A stretch of 64,000 bases of DNA from Phycisphaerae bacterium (GTDB lineage: Bacteria > Chloroflexota > Anaerolineae > 4572-78 > J111): NCBI GenBank assembly GCA_028285035.1, contig JANQQF010000135.1:61494-125493 (forward strand), given 5' to 3'. The notes under the pieces were generated by a model. It was not told the DNA's origin. It did not search any database and worked only from the letters and a program-made list of their open reading frames with translations. Made by a program: the position numbers and the translations under genes. Within the stretch, counting starts at the first letter, position 1, and every line of letters starts with the position of its first letter. This document shows positions 44,392 through 52,814 of this stretch, piece by piece.

Positions 44392-45228
44392 TTTTTGTAT
44401 AATTTGAATTACTGGCTCAACTTCGTTGTTATCAAGCTTATACATTTCTCGTAAAAAAGCTTTAAGTAGATTATGTGTTCGTTGTGGATTATTACCTAAT
44501 CTCTTTAGTTTTTGAAACGTCTTTGTATGACGATCTGATCGTATAACTCGAATAGCAGCCTGAGCTAGCTCGTCGTCAGTAGGCCTGCTGATATTGCATA
44601 GCCTGTGCGCAAGATTTTTTATAACTCGTGTAAATAAAATAAAATCATCAAAGGAAATTTCATGGTAAATATTTGGAGCATTAAGTTTGTTGTAATCTTC
44701 AGTCTGACCTACTTCTTGTCGAAGTTTTGGGACTTTTGAGTCAATTTTTGTGTGATGATCAATTTTTGGATGAACAAATCGATTGCGAACTAAGCGATAG
44801 TGCTCAAACAAATCTACTTCTAGTGGACCTACTAGATTCTTGGCCGTTGGATAATTTGGTGCAAGATTTTTTACAATACGTTTAAGTAAACTATTCTTGT
44901 TACCATCTCCATCATCAAAATTCCAGCTTATTGAAAGTGGATGTTCATCTCGAAAATTTTCTAAAAAGTCTTCACACTGTTGATAAACTGCTATAACATT
45001 AAGCTGAGAAACACGGACCTTTAAGAAATCCAAATTTACACTGTTAACCCTAACGCTATGTCGTTTTGAAAGTTCTTGTATGTAACTTTCTGGTACCTCA
45101 GCACTGAAGCAATTTGTAATAAACTCACGAACTGCAAGCTCGGTACATTCAACTGCTGCATCTATCTTTCCTAGATTTGTTTCAAGAATACGAACACAAG
45201 GTAAACTAAATGTGGAAGGATTTGTCAT
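44377..45228 (-). CDS. HEPN-like protein whose 3' end overlaps the tRNA-like gene
   Basis: This 283-residue soluble, largely helical protein has 'LVRNRFVHP', fitting the HEPN motif RNxxxH (Arg148, Asn149, His153). HEPN domains often act as ribonucleases, several of them against tRNAs, but non-catalytic members exist. The last four codons and the TAA stop lie inside the tRNA-like acceptor and D arm. AT-rich codon use differs from the neighbouring cobalamin genes, suggesting later insertion into the operon. No clear ribosome site precedes ATG 45228. Confidence 0.7.
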   Translation of the reverse strand: MTNPSTFSLPCVRILETNLGKIDAAVECTELAVREFITNCFSAEVPESYIQELSKRHSVRVNSVNLDFLKVRVSQLNVIAVYQQCEDFLENFRDEHPLSISWNFDDGDGNKNSLLKRIVKNLAPNYPTAKNLVGPLEVDLFEHYRLVRNRFVHPKIDHHTKIDSKVPKLRQEVGQTEDYNKLNAPNIYHEISFDDFILFTRVIKNLAHRLCNISRPTDDELAQAAIRVIRSDRHTKTFQKLKRLGNNPQRTHNLLKAFLREMYKLDNNEVEPVIQIIQKDLLA

Positions 45229-45271
45229 TTGTTTTCGGCATTATCCTCAATCAAAATCTACAATCGTTTAA

Positions 45272-46705
45272 TTACCGAACCACTCGAATATGCTCTACCC
45301 AGTAGTGATGCGTTTTGGCAATGGCTGTGATCACATTTTTGATTTCCTTCTCCAAGGTGAAATCAGGACCAGCCGGGAGATAGAGCACCTTTCCTTCACG
45401 GCGAACACAAATGTTCTCGACGATAATGGCGCGGAGAAGCCAGAGAGCCATCTCCTCATCGTGGCACTCAACCCCGATCCAGCCGAGCGACTCGCTGCGA
45501 ATGACCGGGAGATTGGAAACAAGACCGATGCCCCGTTCTAATTCGGCGAGAACTTTCTCGTAGCCCGCCGGATTGGCGGCCACTATTTCCGGTGCGACCG
45601 GCTCAAGTAGATTGCCGCGATGAGGTGCTCCACCGGCCAAGGCTAAATCACAGTAGCCTGTCCACATCACATCCCACGCCACCGAACCATCGGCGGCATA
45701 TTGAAAGTCTGCCGAGCCCATCGGGGCCGCACTGGCTGTCTCCCCATTTTGATATTGCGGCGGCAACATGCTTTGGATCAGAAGATCGTAATCCACGCCG
45801 TTAGCCCCGTGCGCGTGGGGGACGCCCCGCATCCCGTGGGCGTGATCAGAGTATTGAGGCAGGCCGTACTCATTTTCAAAACCAACAAATTGATTGCGAT
45901 ACTTACACAAGTCGCAGGTCATTGCCGCCGTGCCTTCCATCACCTGTTCATAACGATATAACACAGCGTCGGTCACCCCAGGATGACTGCTCAGATGCTC
46001 TGCAGTCAAGATTTGTACATCCGAGAAACGCTCTCTCATTGCTACGACTTTGGCATCAAGCCTTTGTCGAATACGACCCGTGAAGAGTAGGAAGGGCAGG
46101 CTGATAATACGTTTAGCCCCGAGTTTAACACACCGCTCGATCACCGTTTCGATGTCGGGCTTGGTTAGGGCATAGTAGGCGGTTTCAACCCAGCCATACT
46201 TCCGGCCTTCCCATAACATTCGAGCAATTTTTGGTACATCCGAGTTGCTATCAGGATCACGGCTACCCCGCCCGATAAGGACGAGCGCGGTATCTTCAGG
46301 GGCAATCTCGTTTAGGCTGGTACCGATGGCTTCGATGGCTCGCTCAGCTAAAACTTCAATAATTTGAGGTTGTGGTCCCAAGGGCGTGCCGTACTTGAAT
46401 TCAATATGAGGCCACTCCTGCTTGGCCCAATTAATGATGCTGGGCACATCGTTTTTTTGATGTCCAGCCGGCCCCAGAAAGAGCGGCAAAGCGACCACGC
46501 GTTGTGCCCCCGACTCAACACAGGCTCTAATGCCATCCACAATCGGTGGATCGGCAAATTCAAGAAAGCAGGGGTGGACGGGCATGAGTAACTGTTCGCC
46601 CAAACTGTGAGCAAAGGCATTGTATTCAGCAATGGCCTCTGGATCTCGGCTCCCGTGCCCGATGAGTAATAATGAAGTGTTTGTTTGTAAAATTTGATTT
46701 GTCAT
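45272..46705 (-). CDS. cbiX: Sirohydrochlorin cobaltochelatase, long two-domain form with Fe-S motif
   Basis: This 477-residue protein has two CbiX halves ('LLLIGHGSRDP' and 'LVLIGRGSRDPD') and inserts Co2+ into sirohydrochlorin, the first committed step of the anaerobic pathway. After them comes 'MTCDLC', the MxCxxC iron-sulfur motif known in long CbiX proteins, a His-rich stretch, and a C-terminal domain of about 170 residues ('ECHDEEMALWLLRAI') of uncertain role. The second half has Arg in place of the first half's His. Its start overlaps the phosphoesterase stop by four bases. Confidence 0.9.
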   Translation of the reverse strand: MTNQILQTNTSLLLIGHGSRDPEAIAEYNAFAHSLGEQLLMPVHPCFLEFADPPIVDGIRACVESGAQRVVALPLFLGPAGHQKNDVPSIINWAKQEWPHIEFKYGTPLGPQPQIIEVLAERAIEAIGTSLNEIAPEDTALVLIGRGSRDPDSNSDVPKIARMLWEGRKYGWVETAYYALTKPDIETVIERCVKLGAKRIISLPFLLFTGRIRQRLDAKVVAMRERFSDVQILTAEHLSSHPGVTDAVLYRYEQVMEGTAAMTCDLCKYRNQFVGFENEYGLPQYSDHAHGMRGVPHAHGANGVDYDLLIQSMLPPQYQNGETASAAPMGSADFQYAADGSVAWDVMWTGYCDLALAGGAPHRGNLLEPVAPEIVAANPAGYEKVLAELERGIGLVSNLPVIRSESLGWIGVECHDEEMALWLLRAIIVENICVRREGKVLYLPAGPDFTLEKEIKNVITAIAKTHHYWVEHIRVVR

Positions 46706-47544
46706 TGACTCTTTATTTTCTCTAAAAACTGCGCCACCGCCGCCTCAGGCGTGATTTCGCCCGCCAAAACCTGCTCTTCGTTTTCCACTGTCCAGCGATA
46801 AAGTCGGGGATGGGCCGTGTGCAGTTCATTTAATACGAGCGGGGCTAAGGGACCACTTTCGGTCAGAAAGCCGCTCTCGTGAAAGTCCTGTTCATTTTTA
46901 TCTTTGTCATAGGGCAACCGGATAATTTCAGCCTGCCAGTCACCATTTTGCCAGACCAGTTGCGCGTAACTCAAGCGATCATCCCCATCAAAGGGAAGCC
47001 CGGCCGAGCCCACATTGACCACTAAGGTCTCATCCACGTGTCGGATCAGGGGCCAGTGGGTGTGCCCAACACACAGCACGGTTGGGGGCGGTGCCATCTT
47101 TTCGCGGATATCCTCATCCGAGGTCCTTGGGAAAATGCCATTTCGATTACCCAACATTGAGGCGTGAACCACACGCACCTCGCTACCATCCGGCCCATTG
47201 ATACTTTGTTGAAAAGGCATTCGCTCTAAAGCCGTGACATCCTCTCCCAACTTTTGATACGTCCAGTAGGCATTTTGGTGAATTTCAAACAAGATGCCAC
47301 TGCGTGGGGCATTAGGCCGAGAATGAACCACCACATAATCTTCGTGGTTGCCTCTAACGCTCAACCAACCATCCTGCGCTTCTTTTGTCAGCAACAACTC
47401 CAGGCATTCCAAGGGGCGCGGGCCACGATTGACAATGTCGCCTCCGAAAATGACTTGATCCGGCCCCCAAGCTTCAATGTGCTCTATCACCGCTTGAAAG
47501 CCAATGAGATTGCTGTGTATGTCTGCGAGAACGGCTACCTTCAT
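46702..47544 (-). CDS. Calcineurin-like metallophosphoesterase
   Basis: This 280-residue protein has the phosphoesterase motifs 'LADIHSN' (DxH), 'IFGGDIVNRG' (GDxxxRG), 'RGNHED' (GNHE) and 'VGHTHWP' (GHTH). It binds two metals and should hydrolyse a phosphoester; the substrate is unknown. It overlaps cbiX by four bases (ATGA), making it the first gene of the translationally coupled cobalamin series. Confidence 0.9.
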   Translation of the reverse strand: MKVAVLADIHSNLIGFQAVIEHIEAWGPDQVIFGGDIVNRGPRPLECLELLLTKEAQDGWLSVRGNHEDYVVVHSRPNAPRSGILFEIHQNAYWTYQKLGEDVTALERMPFQQSINGPDGSEVRVVHASMLGNRNGIFPRTSDEDIREKMAPPPTVLCVGHTHWPLIRHVDETLVVNVGSAGLPFDGDDRLSYAQLVWQNGDWQAEIIRLPYDKDKNEQDFHESGFLTESGPLAPLVLNELHTAHPRLYRWTVENEEQVLAGEITPEAAVAQFLEKIKSQ

Positions 47545-47649
47545 TGATTACTATCACCCCAAAGTTGGATATCATTGCATCTTAGGGCAGGGGCGATGTT
47601 TCGGCAATTTTATCGAGTTTGTAGAGTTTTTAGTACTGTAAACTCAAGC

Positions 47650-48075
47650 CTAAAAATTTTGTCTGATTCTACTCAAAACTAGATCACCAAGAATTGGTGT
47701 ATTTATGATCTGGCGCAACACTTTGTTCAAAGCACCTGGTATCACGACAACTTGAGTTGTCCTCAAGGCCGCTAAAGACTCCTTCACAACATCTTCGGCG
47801 GTCATCCACATTGCCTCAGGGAGATCGGTTTGTTTGAAGTTTCTAAATTCGATGATATCTTGATGAAATTCGGTTTTGGTAAAACTAGGGCAGAGTGCTT
47901 GCACCCGTACCCCTGTGTTTTGGAGTTCAACTTGTAATGATTGTGAAAAGGCTGTCAAAAAACTTTTGGTTGCCCCGTATGTGACATTTCCTTCAGTTGG
48001 AATGTTATCAACGATGGATGATACATTGATAATCACTCCAACCCCGCGTTCAATCATTCCAGGACCTGCTCATTA
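47650..48075 (-). pseudogene. Short-chain dehydrogenase, N-terminally truncated
   Basis: About 140 residues remain: 'GPGMIERGVGVIINVSS' with the catalytic Ser region, 'YGATKSFL' (YxxxK) and the C-terminus. The NAD-binding TGxxxGxG half is missing. Homology starts abruptly next to the cbiO remnant. The residual frame could still be translated from ATG 48057, but the product would lack its cofactor site. Confidence 0.8.
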
Positions 48076-48410
48076 TCTTGCCCTCAGCTACTCGGTTATG
48101 AAGTCGTTTAAATATCGCAAAGATACTCAATCGTATCCAAGGGTCAAGGCTAGCCAAAAATTCGTCGGCGACCAGTACATCTGGTTCCATAGCAAGGACC
48201 CCAGCCAAGGCCGCCCAGGCTTTTTCGCCACAACTCAAGACGTGGGTAGGTCGGTCCAGCAAATGGCTGATTTCGCACAACCCCGCAGCAGCCTGCACCG
48301 TTGCCGTGCTTCATCCCAGATTTAGCGGGCCAAAGCTGATGTCTTGAGCCACACTGGCCCTAAAAAGCTGATCATCTGCATTTTGGAAAACAAGCCCACC
48401 AAAATTTGAT
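48066..48410 (-). pseudogene. cbiO-like cobalt ECF transporter ATPase remnant
   Basis: Minus-strand text reads '[25 protein letters not shown]', then an in-frame TGA (48311-48313), then 'LLDRPTHVLSCGEK' and 'AGVLAMEPDVLVADEFLASLD', all matching CbiO. The ABC signature LSGGE is changed to LSCGE, a frameshift lies near 48390, and the C-terminus is replaced by the SDR fragment. A dead cobalt-transport gene next to a B12 riboswitch fits its former role. Confidence 0.8.
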
Positions 48411-48481
48411 GTGGAATCATTTCATGATTCTCTTTCGAGAGCGTGAATTATTATCCCCTAAAGGTTTGCTGCTGGCAAAAT

Positions 48482-48823
48482 TTATATTGTTTCGGGTTGT
48501 GGTAATTGATAAAAGATATAATCTGTCACCGGTTGCCCACCAATAAGGTGTTCATTGATGATACGATTTAATACGTGTTCATCAACACTGTGATACCATA
48601 TACCATCAGGGTAAACCACCACGATTGGGCCACTATGACAGATGCCCAAACAAGGGGTTTCACCGCGTTTCACCCGACAGGGATTGGAATATTGTGATAA
48701 TTTACCAAGCATTGGGCCTAATTTTCGATAAAGCGCCGGTGCTTTGCCTTCAGGATCACAATATTTGCCCGTACAGATGAACAGATGACGTGTATAGGGT
48801 GTTGTTGTTGGCGTAGAACTCAA
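48482..48823 (-). CDS. Thioredoxin-like [2Fe-2S] ferredoxin-type protein
   Basis: This 113-residue protein has the spacing of thioredoxin-like ferredoxins: 'FICTGKYC', then '[20 protein letters not shown]'. Such proteins occur in cobalamin clusters (CbiW-like) but the exact function is unproven. Start TTG 48823 lies 6 bases after AGGAG. It is directly downstream of the B12 riboswitch and two terminators, so its expression should fall when cobalamin is plentiful. Confidence 0.85.
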   Translation of the reverse strand: MSSTPTTTPYTRHLFICTGKYCDPEGKAPALYRKLGPMLGKLSQYSNPCRVKRGETPCLGICHSGPIVVVYPDGIWYHSVDEHVLNRIINEHLIGGQPVTDYIFYQLPQPETI

Positions 48824-48834
48824 TGGATTCTCCT

Positions 48835-48869
48835 AAAAAAATAGCAACCTTTCAGTAGAAAAAGGTTGC
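48835..48869 (-). terminator. Second terminator in the riboswitch leader, abutting the ribosome site
   Basis: A 9-bp stem (GCAACCTTT with AAAGGTTGC) is followed by TATTTTTTT and then at once by the AGGAG of the ferredoxin-like gene. Confidence 0.75.
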
Positions 48870-48892
48870 CGACCGAAATTGAGGCTATGCCA

Positions 48893-48918
48893 ATAAAAAA
48901 CCCGCCAAGTTGGCGGGG
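48893..48918 (-). terminator. First terminator in the riboswitch leader
   Basis: CCCGCCA-ACT-TGGCGGG followed by TTTTTT on the minus strand, about 65 bases after the riboswitch. It is the likely expression platform. Confidence 0.85.
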
Positions 48919-48982
48919 CTTCGTCATAACGCTTTGTTATGCGCTTGGCCCCCTTTTTCCACGAAGGAAGAACACAAGCAAT

Positions 48983-49128
48983 GGTAAAAGTGGGCATTCG
49001 GACTGAGGTGGTTGTTGAACCGCCATCACCGCTGCGGGACAGTGCCGGAATTCTGATTGTTGTCTAAGCAATCAGTCACCAAGCTTCCCCCACGCACTCT
49101 AAGGCGTACACAGTTGTGTACTTTTACC
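48983..49128 (-). promoter_or_regulatory. Cobalamin (AdoCbl) riboswitch
   Basis: On the minus strand a perfect 9-bp P1 stem (49120-49128 with 48983-48991) encloses the conserved core: 'GGGGAAGCTTGGTG', an extra 7-bp hairpin, 'TTCCGGCACTGTCCCGCAGC' and the 3' element 'AGTCCGAATGCCCAC'. These match the cobalamin riboswitch consensus. It lies between a strong promoter and two terminators, upstream of the ferredoxin-like gene. Confidence 0.85.
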
Positions 49129-49160
49129 AAAGCGACAGTTATTTTGTTTATTGAATAGCC

Positions 49161-49189
49161 AATATAACAGAACAGAAAGGTGAAGTCAA
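49161..49189 (-). promoter_or_regulatory. Sigma70 promoter of the riboswitch transcript
   Basis: On the minus strand, TTGACT (49184-49189) and TATATT (49161-49166) are separated by 17 bases, about 35 bases upstream of riboswitch P1. Confidence 0.8.
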
Positions 49190-49415
49190 ATATTGTCGAT
49201 TATCTGAATGTACGGTTAAGGTTTATTTGAGATGAAGTCTAAAGTACAAATGAATTTTTTGCAGAACGCTTCGTAATCTAGCCAAAAGATTGCAGAATAC
49301 CCGGATCATTGTCCACTTTTTCAATTACTTAACCTTACGCTATAATGTTGCCCATGGATTGTCGAAGAAATGCCCAGCAAAGCGCAAGGACGCAATTTGT
49401 GTCTAGGTGGCAGGT

Positions 49416-49871
49416 ATGAGTTTATTGTGGGTATTATTTGGATTGCGACTACTTGCGACAATCATTCTTTATATATTTTTGACCATTGCTTTTCAACTGA
49501 TTTGGCGCGAATTAAAACAAACAACAGCCCAGATATCATCCTCAACCTCAGCCCACCTACACGTCATTGCCGCTGATAACCCGGCTTTTCCTATCGGCCA
49601 AATCTTCCCTCTACAACAGATAACTTGGTTAGGGCAAGCGCCCGAGAATACGATAATTGTCGATGACGAGCGTACGTTGCATCGACACGCCTGCTTATTT
49701 TTCGACGGCAATAGTTGGTGTTTGGAAAATTTGAGTAGTCCAGAAGAAACGCAGGTCAATAGGTCACCTGTTTCGCACCGGGTGGCTGTACAAAATGGTG
49801 ATTTGATAGAAATTGGTCGGGTTTGTTTTCGATTAGATGTAGGACAGGGTAGCAAAGTCATAAGAGGATAG
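49416..49871 (+). CDS. Membrane-anchored FHA-domain protein
   Basis: This protein of about 151 residues has one N-terminal membrane segment (about 3-27) and a C-terminal FHA domain that is less canonical: 'TWLGQAPENTIIV' replaces the usual Gly-Arg, 'TLHRHACLFF' stands for SxxHA, and 'ENLSSPEETQVN' for the Asn loop. It may bind phosphothreonine weakly or not at all. ATG 49416 is chosen over GTG 49407. The glycosyltransferase-like gene follows 14 bases later. Confidence 0.78.
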   Translation: MSLLWVLFGLRLLATIILYIFLTIAFQLIWRELKQTTAQISSSTSAHLHVIAADNPAFPIGQIFPLQQITWLGQAPENTIIVDDERTLHRHACLFFDGNSWCLENLSSPEETQVNRSPVSHRVAVQNGDLIEIGRVCFRLDVGQGSKVIRG

Positions 49872-49885
49872 GGTTAGCCAAGGTT

Positions 49886-50545
49886 ATGTTGATTTCGATT
49901 GTGGTCCCGTCATTTGATCGAACTGAAAATATAGCAGCGATTGTGTCACATTTGAAACCGTGTGAGGAGCCATATGAGCTAATTTTGGTAGATAGTCGTC
50001 AGCTAAATGAGCAATTACTAGATTGGGTCGGTGGCCCTGTGCGGCTAATTTCAGCATCCACGCGGTCCTATGAAGCACAACTCAATGCGGGGGCAGCTGC
50101 AGCCAAAGGTGATGTCATTCTCTTTTTGCACCCATTAAATCAACTGGCCCCTAAGGCGCTGGACGCCATCAAAGGCAATTATCAGATGCTACCCCAAACT
50201 ATTGGTGGGAACTTTCATGTGAAGTTCAAGCAAATGGGCTGGTTTGGTAGCTGGCTGACCCGGATTTTGAAAATGCAACGCTATCGTGGAGTCTACTATC
50301 ATCATACCGGTTTCTTTGTCCGTCGAGCGGTATTTGAAGAACTGTCAGGGTTTAAGGAAAATGTTGCGCTGGCAGATGTCGAATTTGCGCAGCGTCTAGA
50401 CCGACAGGGGCCTACCCTGGCGCTGCCTGGAAAAATTACAGCCCCGTCCCCATCGGTCCAACAAATTTTTATCTGGATGATTACACCAATGCTAGTTCGT
50501 TTTGGAATAGCCTACCTGATATGGCGCTGGAACAGAAAGGAGTAA
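49886..50545 (+). CDS. Family 2 glycosyltransferase-like protein
   Basis: This 219-residue protein has the GT2 (TIGR04283-like) pattern: 'ISIVVPSFDRTENIAAIVSHL', 'AQLNAGAAAAKGDVILFLH', 'GFFVRRAVFEELSGF' and a C-terminal hydrophobic segment. The usual acidic metal motif after 'FLH' (typically ADT) reads 'PLN', so activity is doubtful. It is probably cotranscribed with the FHA membrane protein. Confidence 0.75.
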   Translation: MLISIVVPSFDRTENIAAIVSHLKPCEEPYELILVDSRQLNEQLLDWVGGPVRLISASTRSYEAQLNAGAAAAKGDVILFLHPLNQLAPKALDAIKGNYQMLPQTIGGNFHVKFKQMGWFGSWLTRILKMQRYRGVYYHHTGFFVRRAVFEELSGFKENVALADVEFAQRLDRQGPTLALPGKITAPSPSVQQIFIWMITPMLVRFGIAYLIWRWNRKE

Positions 50546-50622
50546 TTTGGTCATTAGTAATGGGTGCTTGGTGATTTACGCTTGTTTTGATTGAATCACT
50601 AACACTAACACTAACCACTATT

Positions 50623-51711
50623 ATGCTTTTAGAACAACTTTCAAATGCGTTTGGCGTATCTAGTGTTGAACAGGATGTCCGAAAAATAATTCTTGATACC
50701 GCCAAGCATTATGCTGATGAATGGCATATCGATACCATGGGAAATTTGTTTGTTACCCGGCGTAGCCAATCCGCCTCGGCGGGAGCGCGTCCATTGCGGG
50801 TGATGGTCACAGCCCATATGGATGAGGTCGGCTTTATGATTACAAAGATCATGGGGAACGGTAATCTAAAGTTTGATACCGTTGGTGGCTTCAATCCCGA
50901 CGTATTGCTTGGGAAATCTGTGGTAGTTGGGCCAGATAAAATGCCAGGTGTGATTGGAATGAAACCTGTGCATCTTGTATCGGGAAACCAACAGCGGAAA
51001 GCCCCAGCCATCGACTCGATGTATATTGATATTGGGGGCAAGGATGGTAAAGGGGGTGGGGTAAGTGTCGGAGACTTTGCCACATTTGCAACACAATTTG
51101 GCTATCTGGGGGGCGGTACCACTCAACGTCACGACCGTGGTCGGGTGAAAGGAAAAGCCTTTGACAACCGTGCAGGCTGTGCCGTTGTTTTAGAGCTATT
51201 ACGCGGTGATTATCCTGTTGATTTGTTTGCCGTGTTTACCGTACAAGAGGAGATTGGGCTACGTGGGGCACAAGTTGCCGCTTATGCGGCGCAACCAGAT
51301 GTAGCGTTTGTGATGGAGTGTACGGCAGCTGATGATTTGCCACGTGATGATAACGAGACCCCTCCTGGCTTCCCTGGTTTGGGAAAGGGACCTGCCATTA
51401 CGGTGATGGATCGATCATTGATTGCAGACCAACGCCTGGTGGATACCCTCATTCAAACGGCAGAGAGCCGCTCAATCGCCTATCAATTCAAACGACCTGG
51501 TATCGGTGGCACGGATGGGGGCGCTATTCATCGTAGTCGTAGCGGTGTCCCCACCGTGGTGGTGAGTATCCCAGCCCGTTATCTACACGCGCCTGCGGCG
51601 GTGCTTGAACTAACTGATTTTTGGGATGTTGTTTATTTGATGCAAGCGACCTTAGAAACCTTGCCGAGTCAGTCATTTACCCAAGACCTACTTGAGAAGG
51701 ATAATTCATGA
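50623..51711 (+). CDS. M42-family metallo-aminopeptidase
   Basis: This 362-residue protein has the M42/TET peptidase motifs: 'VTAHMDEVGFM' (metal His), 'FDNRAGCAVV' (bridging Asp), 'VQEEIGLRGA' (catalytic Glu and metal Glu), 'MECTAADD' (metal Asp region) and 'RYLHAPA' (last His). It should trim peptides in the cytoplasm. ATG 50623 lacks a ribosome site and follows a 'CACTAA' repeat. It overlaps the second M42 gene by four bases. Confidence 0.9.
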   Translation: MLLEQLSNAFGVSSVEQDVRKIILDTAKHYADEWHIDTMGNLFVTRRSQSASAGARPLRVMVTAHMDEVGFMITKIMGNGNLKFDTVGGFNPDVLLGKSVVVGPDKMPGVIGMKPVHLVSGNQQRKAPAIDSMYIDIGGKDGKGGGVSVGDFATFATQFGYLGGGTTQRHDRGRVKGKAFDNRAGCAVVLELLRGDYPVDLFAVFTVQEEIGLRGAQVAAYAAQPDVAFVMECTAADDLPRDDNETPPGFPGLGKGPAITVMDRSLIADQRLVDTLIQTAESRSIAYQFKRPGIGGTDGGAIHRSRSGVPTVVVSIPARYLHAPAAVLELTDFWDVVYLMQATLETLPSQSFTQDLLEKDNS

Positions 51712-52727
51712 AAGCGTTAATAAAAAAACTTACCGAGGCCTATGCCCCATCAGGATTTGAACACGCGGTTAGAGAGATCATTGAGGCTGAGTTGGCCGAT
51801 ATTGCGGATGAAATTACCGTCGATGCTTTGGGGAATTTGCACGCGGTGAAAAAGAGTACCGGTGGTTCCCCAAATGGTGAGCTAACAATCATGCTTGCGG
51901 CCCATATGGATGAAATTGGGGTGATGGTTTCGTTTATCGATGATGAAGGCTTTGCCCGGATTGTCCCCTTAGGTGGGGTAGCTTCAGACACCCTGATTGG
52001 TAGTCGAGTTACATTTACCAATGGCGCGGTTGGGGTGATTGGGGTTGAGAATTGGATTTTGCATGATCGAAAAGATTTGATGCGAAAGCTTTTTGTTGAC
52101 TTTGGGGTGAATGGGAAGGACAAGGTTCCTGTCCGAATCGGTGATGTGGCGGGCTTTCAACGTCCCTTCGTTGATTTGGGCGATATATTATTAGCCAAGA
52201 GTCTGGATGATCGAATTGGCTGTGCGATTTTGATTGAAACGCTCAAACAAATTGAAGAGACTCCACACGAACTGCACTTTGTGTTTACCATTCAGGAAGA
52301 GCTAGGGGGCGGCCCACCCAAAGGAGCCGCAACCGCAGCCTATAAAGTCAACCCCGATGTTGCCATTGCCGTTGATGTGACCGATAGCGGTGACATCCCA
52401 GGGCGCAAGCATTATGATGTCAAAATGGGGCACGGTCCAGCCATCAAAGTGCGAGATGGTGGGATGCTGGCCCATCCCCGTTTGAAGCAATGGATGGTCA
52501 AAACTGCAACCAAGCAAGCCATTCCTTATCAATTAGAAATTATGATGTTGGGCACAACTGATGCCCAGGCAATGCAGCGAGTGCACGCTGGCTCAATTGC
52601 GGGTGCGCTCTCAGTGCCTTGCCGCCACGTGCATACCCCGTCTGAAATGGTCAATTATCAAGATGTGGAGCATTGCGTTCAACTATTGGTTGCGATGTTG
52701 TCGGCTCCGGCGGAATTGGATGGATAG
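51708..52727 (+). CDS. M42-family metallo-aminopeptidase, second copy
   Basis: This 339-residue paralogue carries 'LAAHMDEIGVM', 'SLDDRIGCAIL', 'TIQEELGGGPPKGA', 'VDVTDSGD' and 'CRHVHTPSEMV', so its two-metal site is complete. The pair differs in the S1 region, so the enzymes may have complementary specificities or form a hetero-oligomer; that is inference. ATG 51708 overlaps the upstream stop. Confidence 0.92.
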   Translation: MKALIKKLTEAYAPSGFEHAVREIIEAELADIADEITVDALGNLHAVKKSTGGSPNGELTIMLAAHMDEIGVMVSFIDDEGFARIVPLGGVASDTLIGSRVTFTNGAVGVIGVENWILHDRKDLMRKLFVDFGVNGKDKVPVRIGDVAGFQRPFVDLGDILLAKSLDDRIGCAILIETLKQIEETPHELHFVFTIQEELGGGPPKGAATAAYKVNPDVAIAVDVTDSGDIPGRKHYDVKMGHGPAIKVRDGGMLAHPRLKQWMVKTATKQAIPYQLEIMMLGTTDAQAMQRVHAGSIAGALSVPCRHVHTPSEMVNYQDVEHCVQLLVAMLSAPAELDG

Positions 52728-52814
52728 GTATTTTGGGAAGGCTGGAAGTTTGAATTTCATGCCTCAATATGGATATAATTTGTTTTGAATGCAAATGTAT
52801 TTTATGAGTGAGGA

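Noticed and set aside
47545..47649. Possible second cobalamin riboswitch just upstream of the phosphoesterase-cbiX genes
   Set aside because: None of the conserved core elements is visible on the minus strand in this gap.
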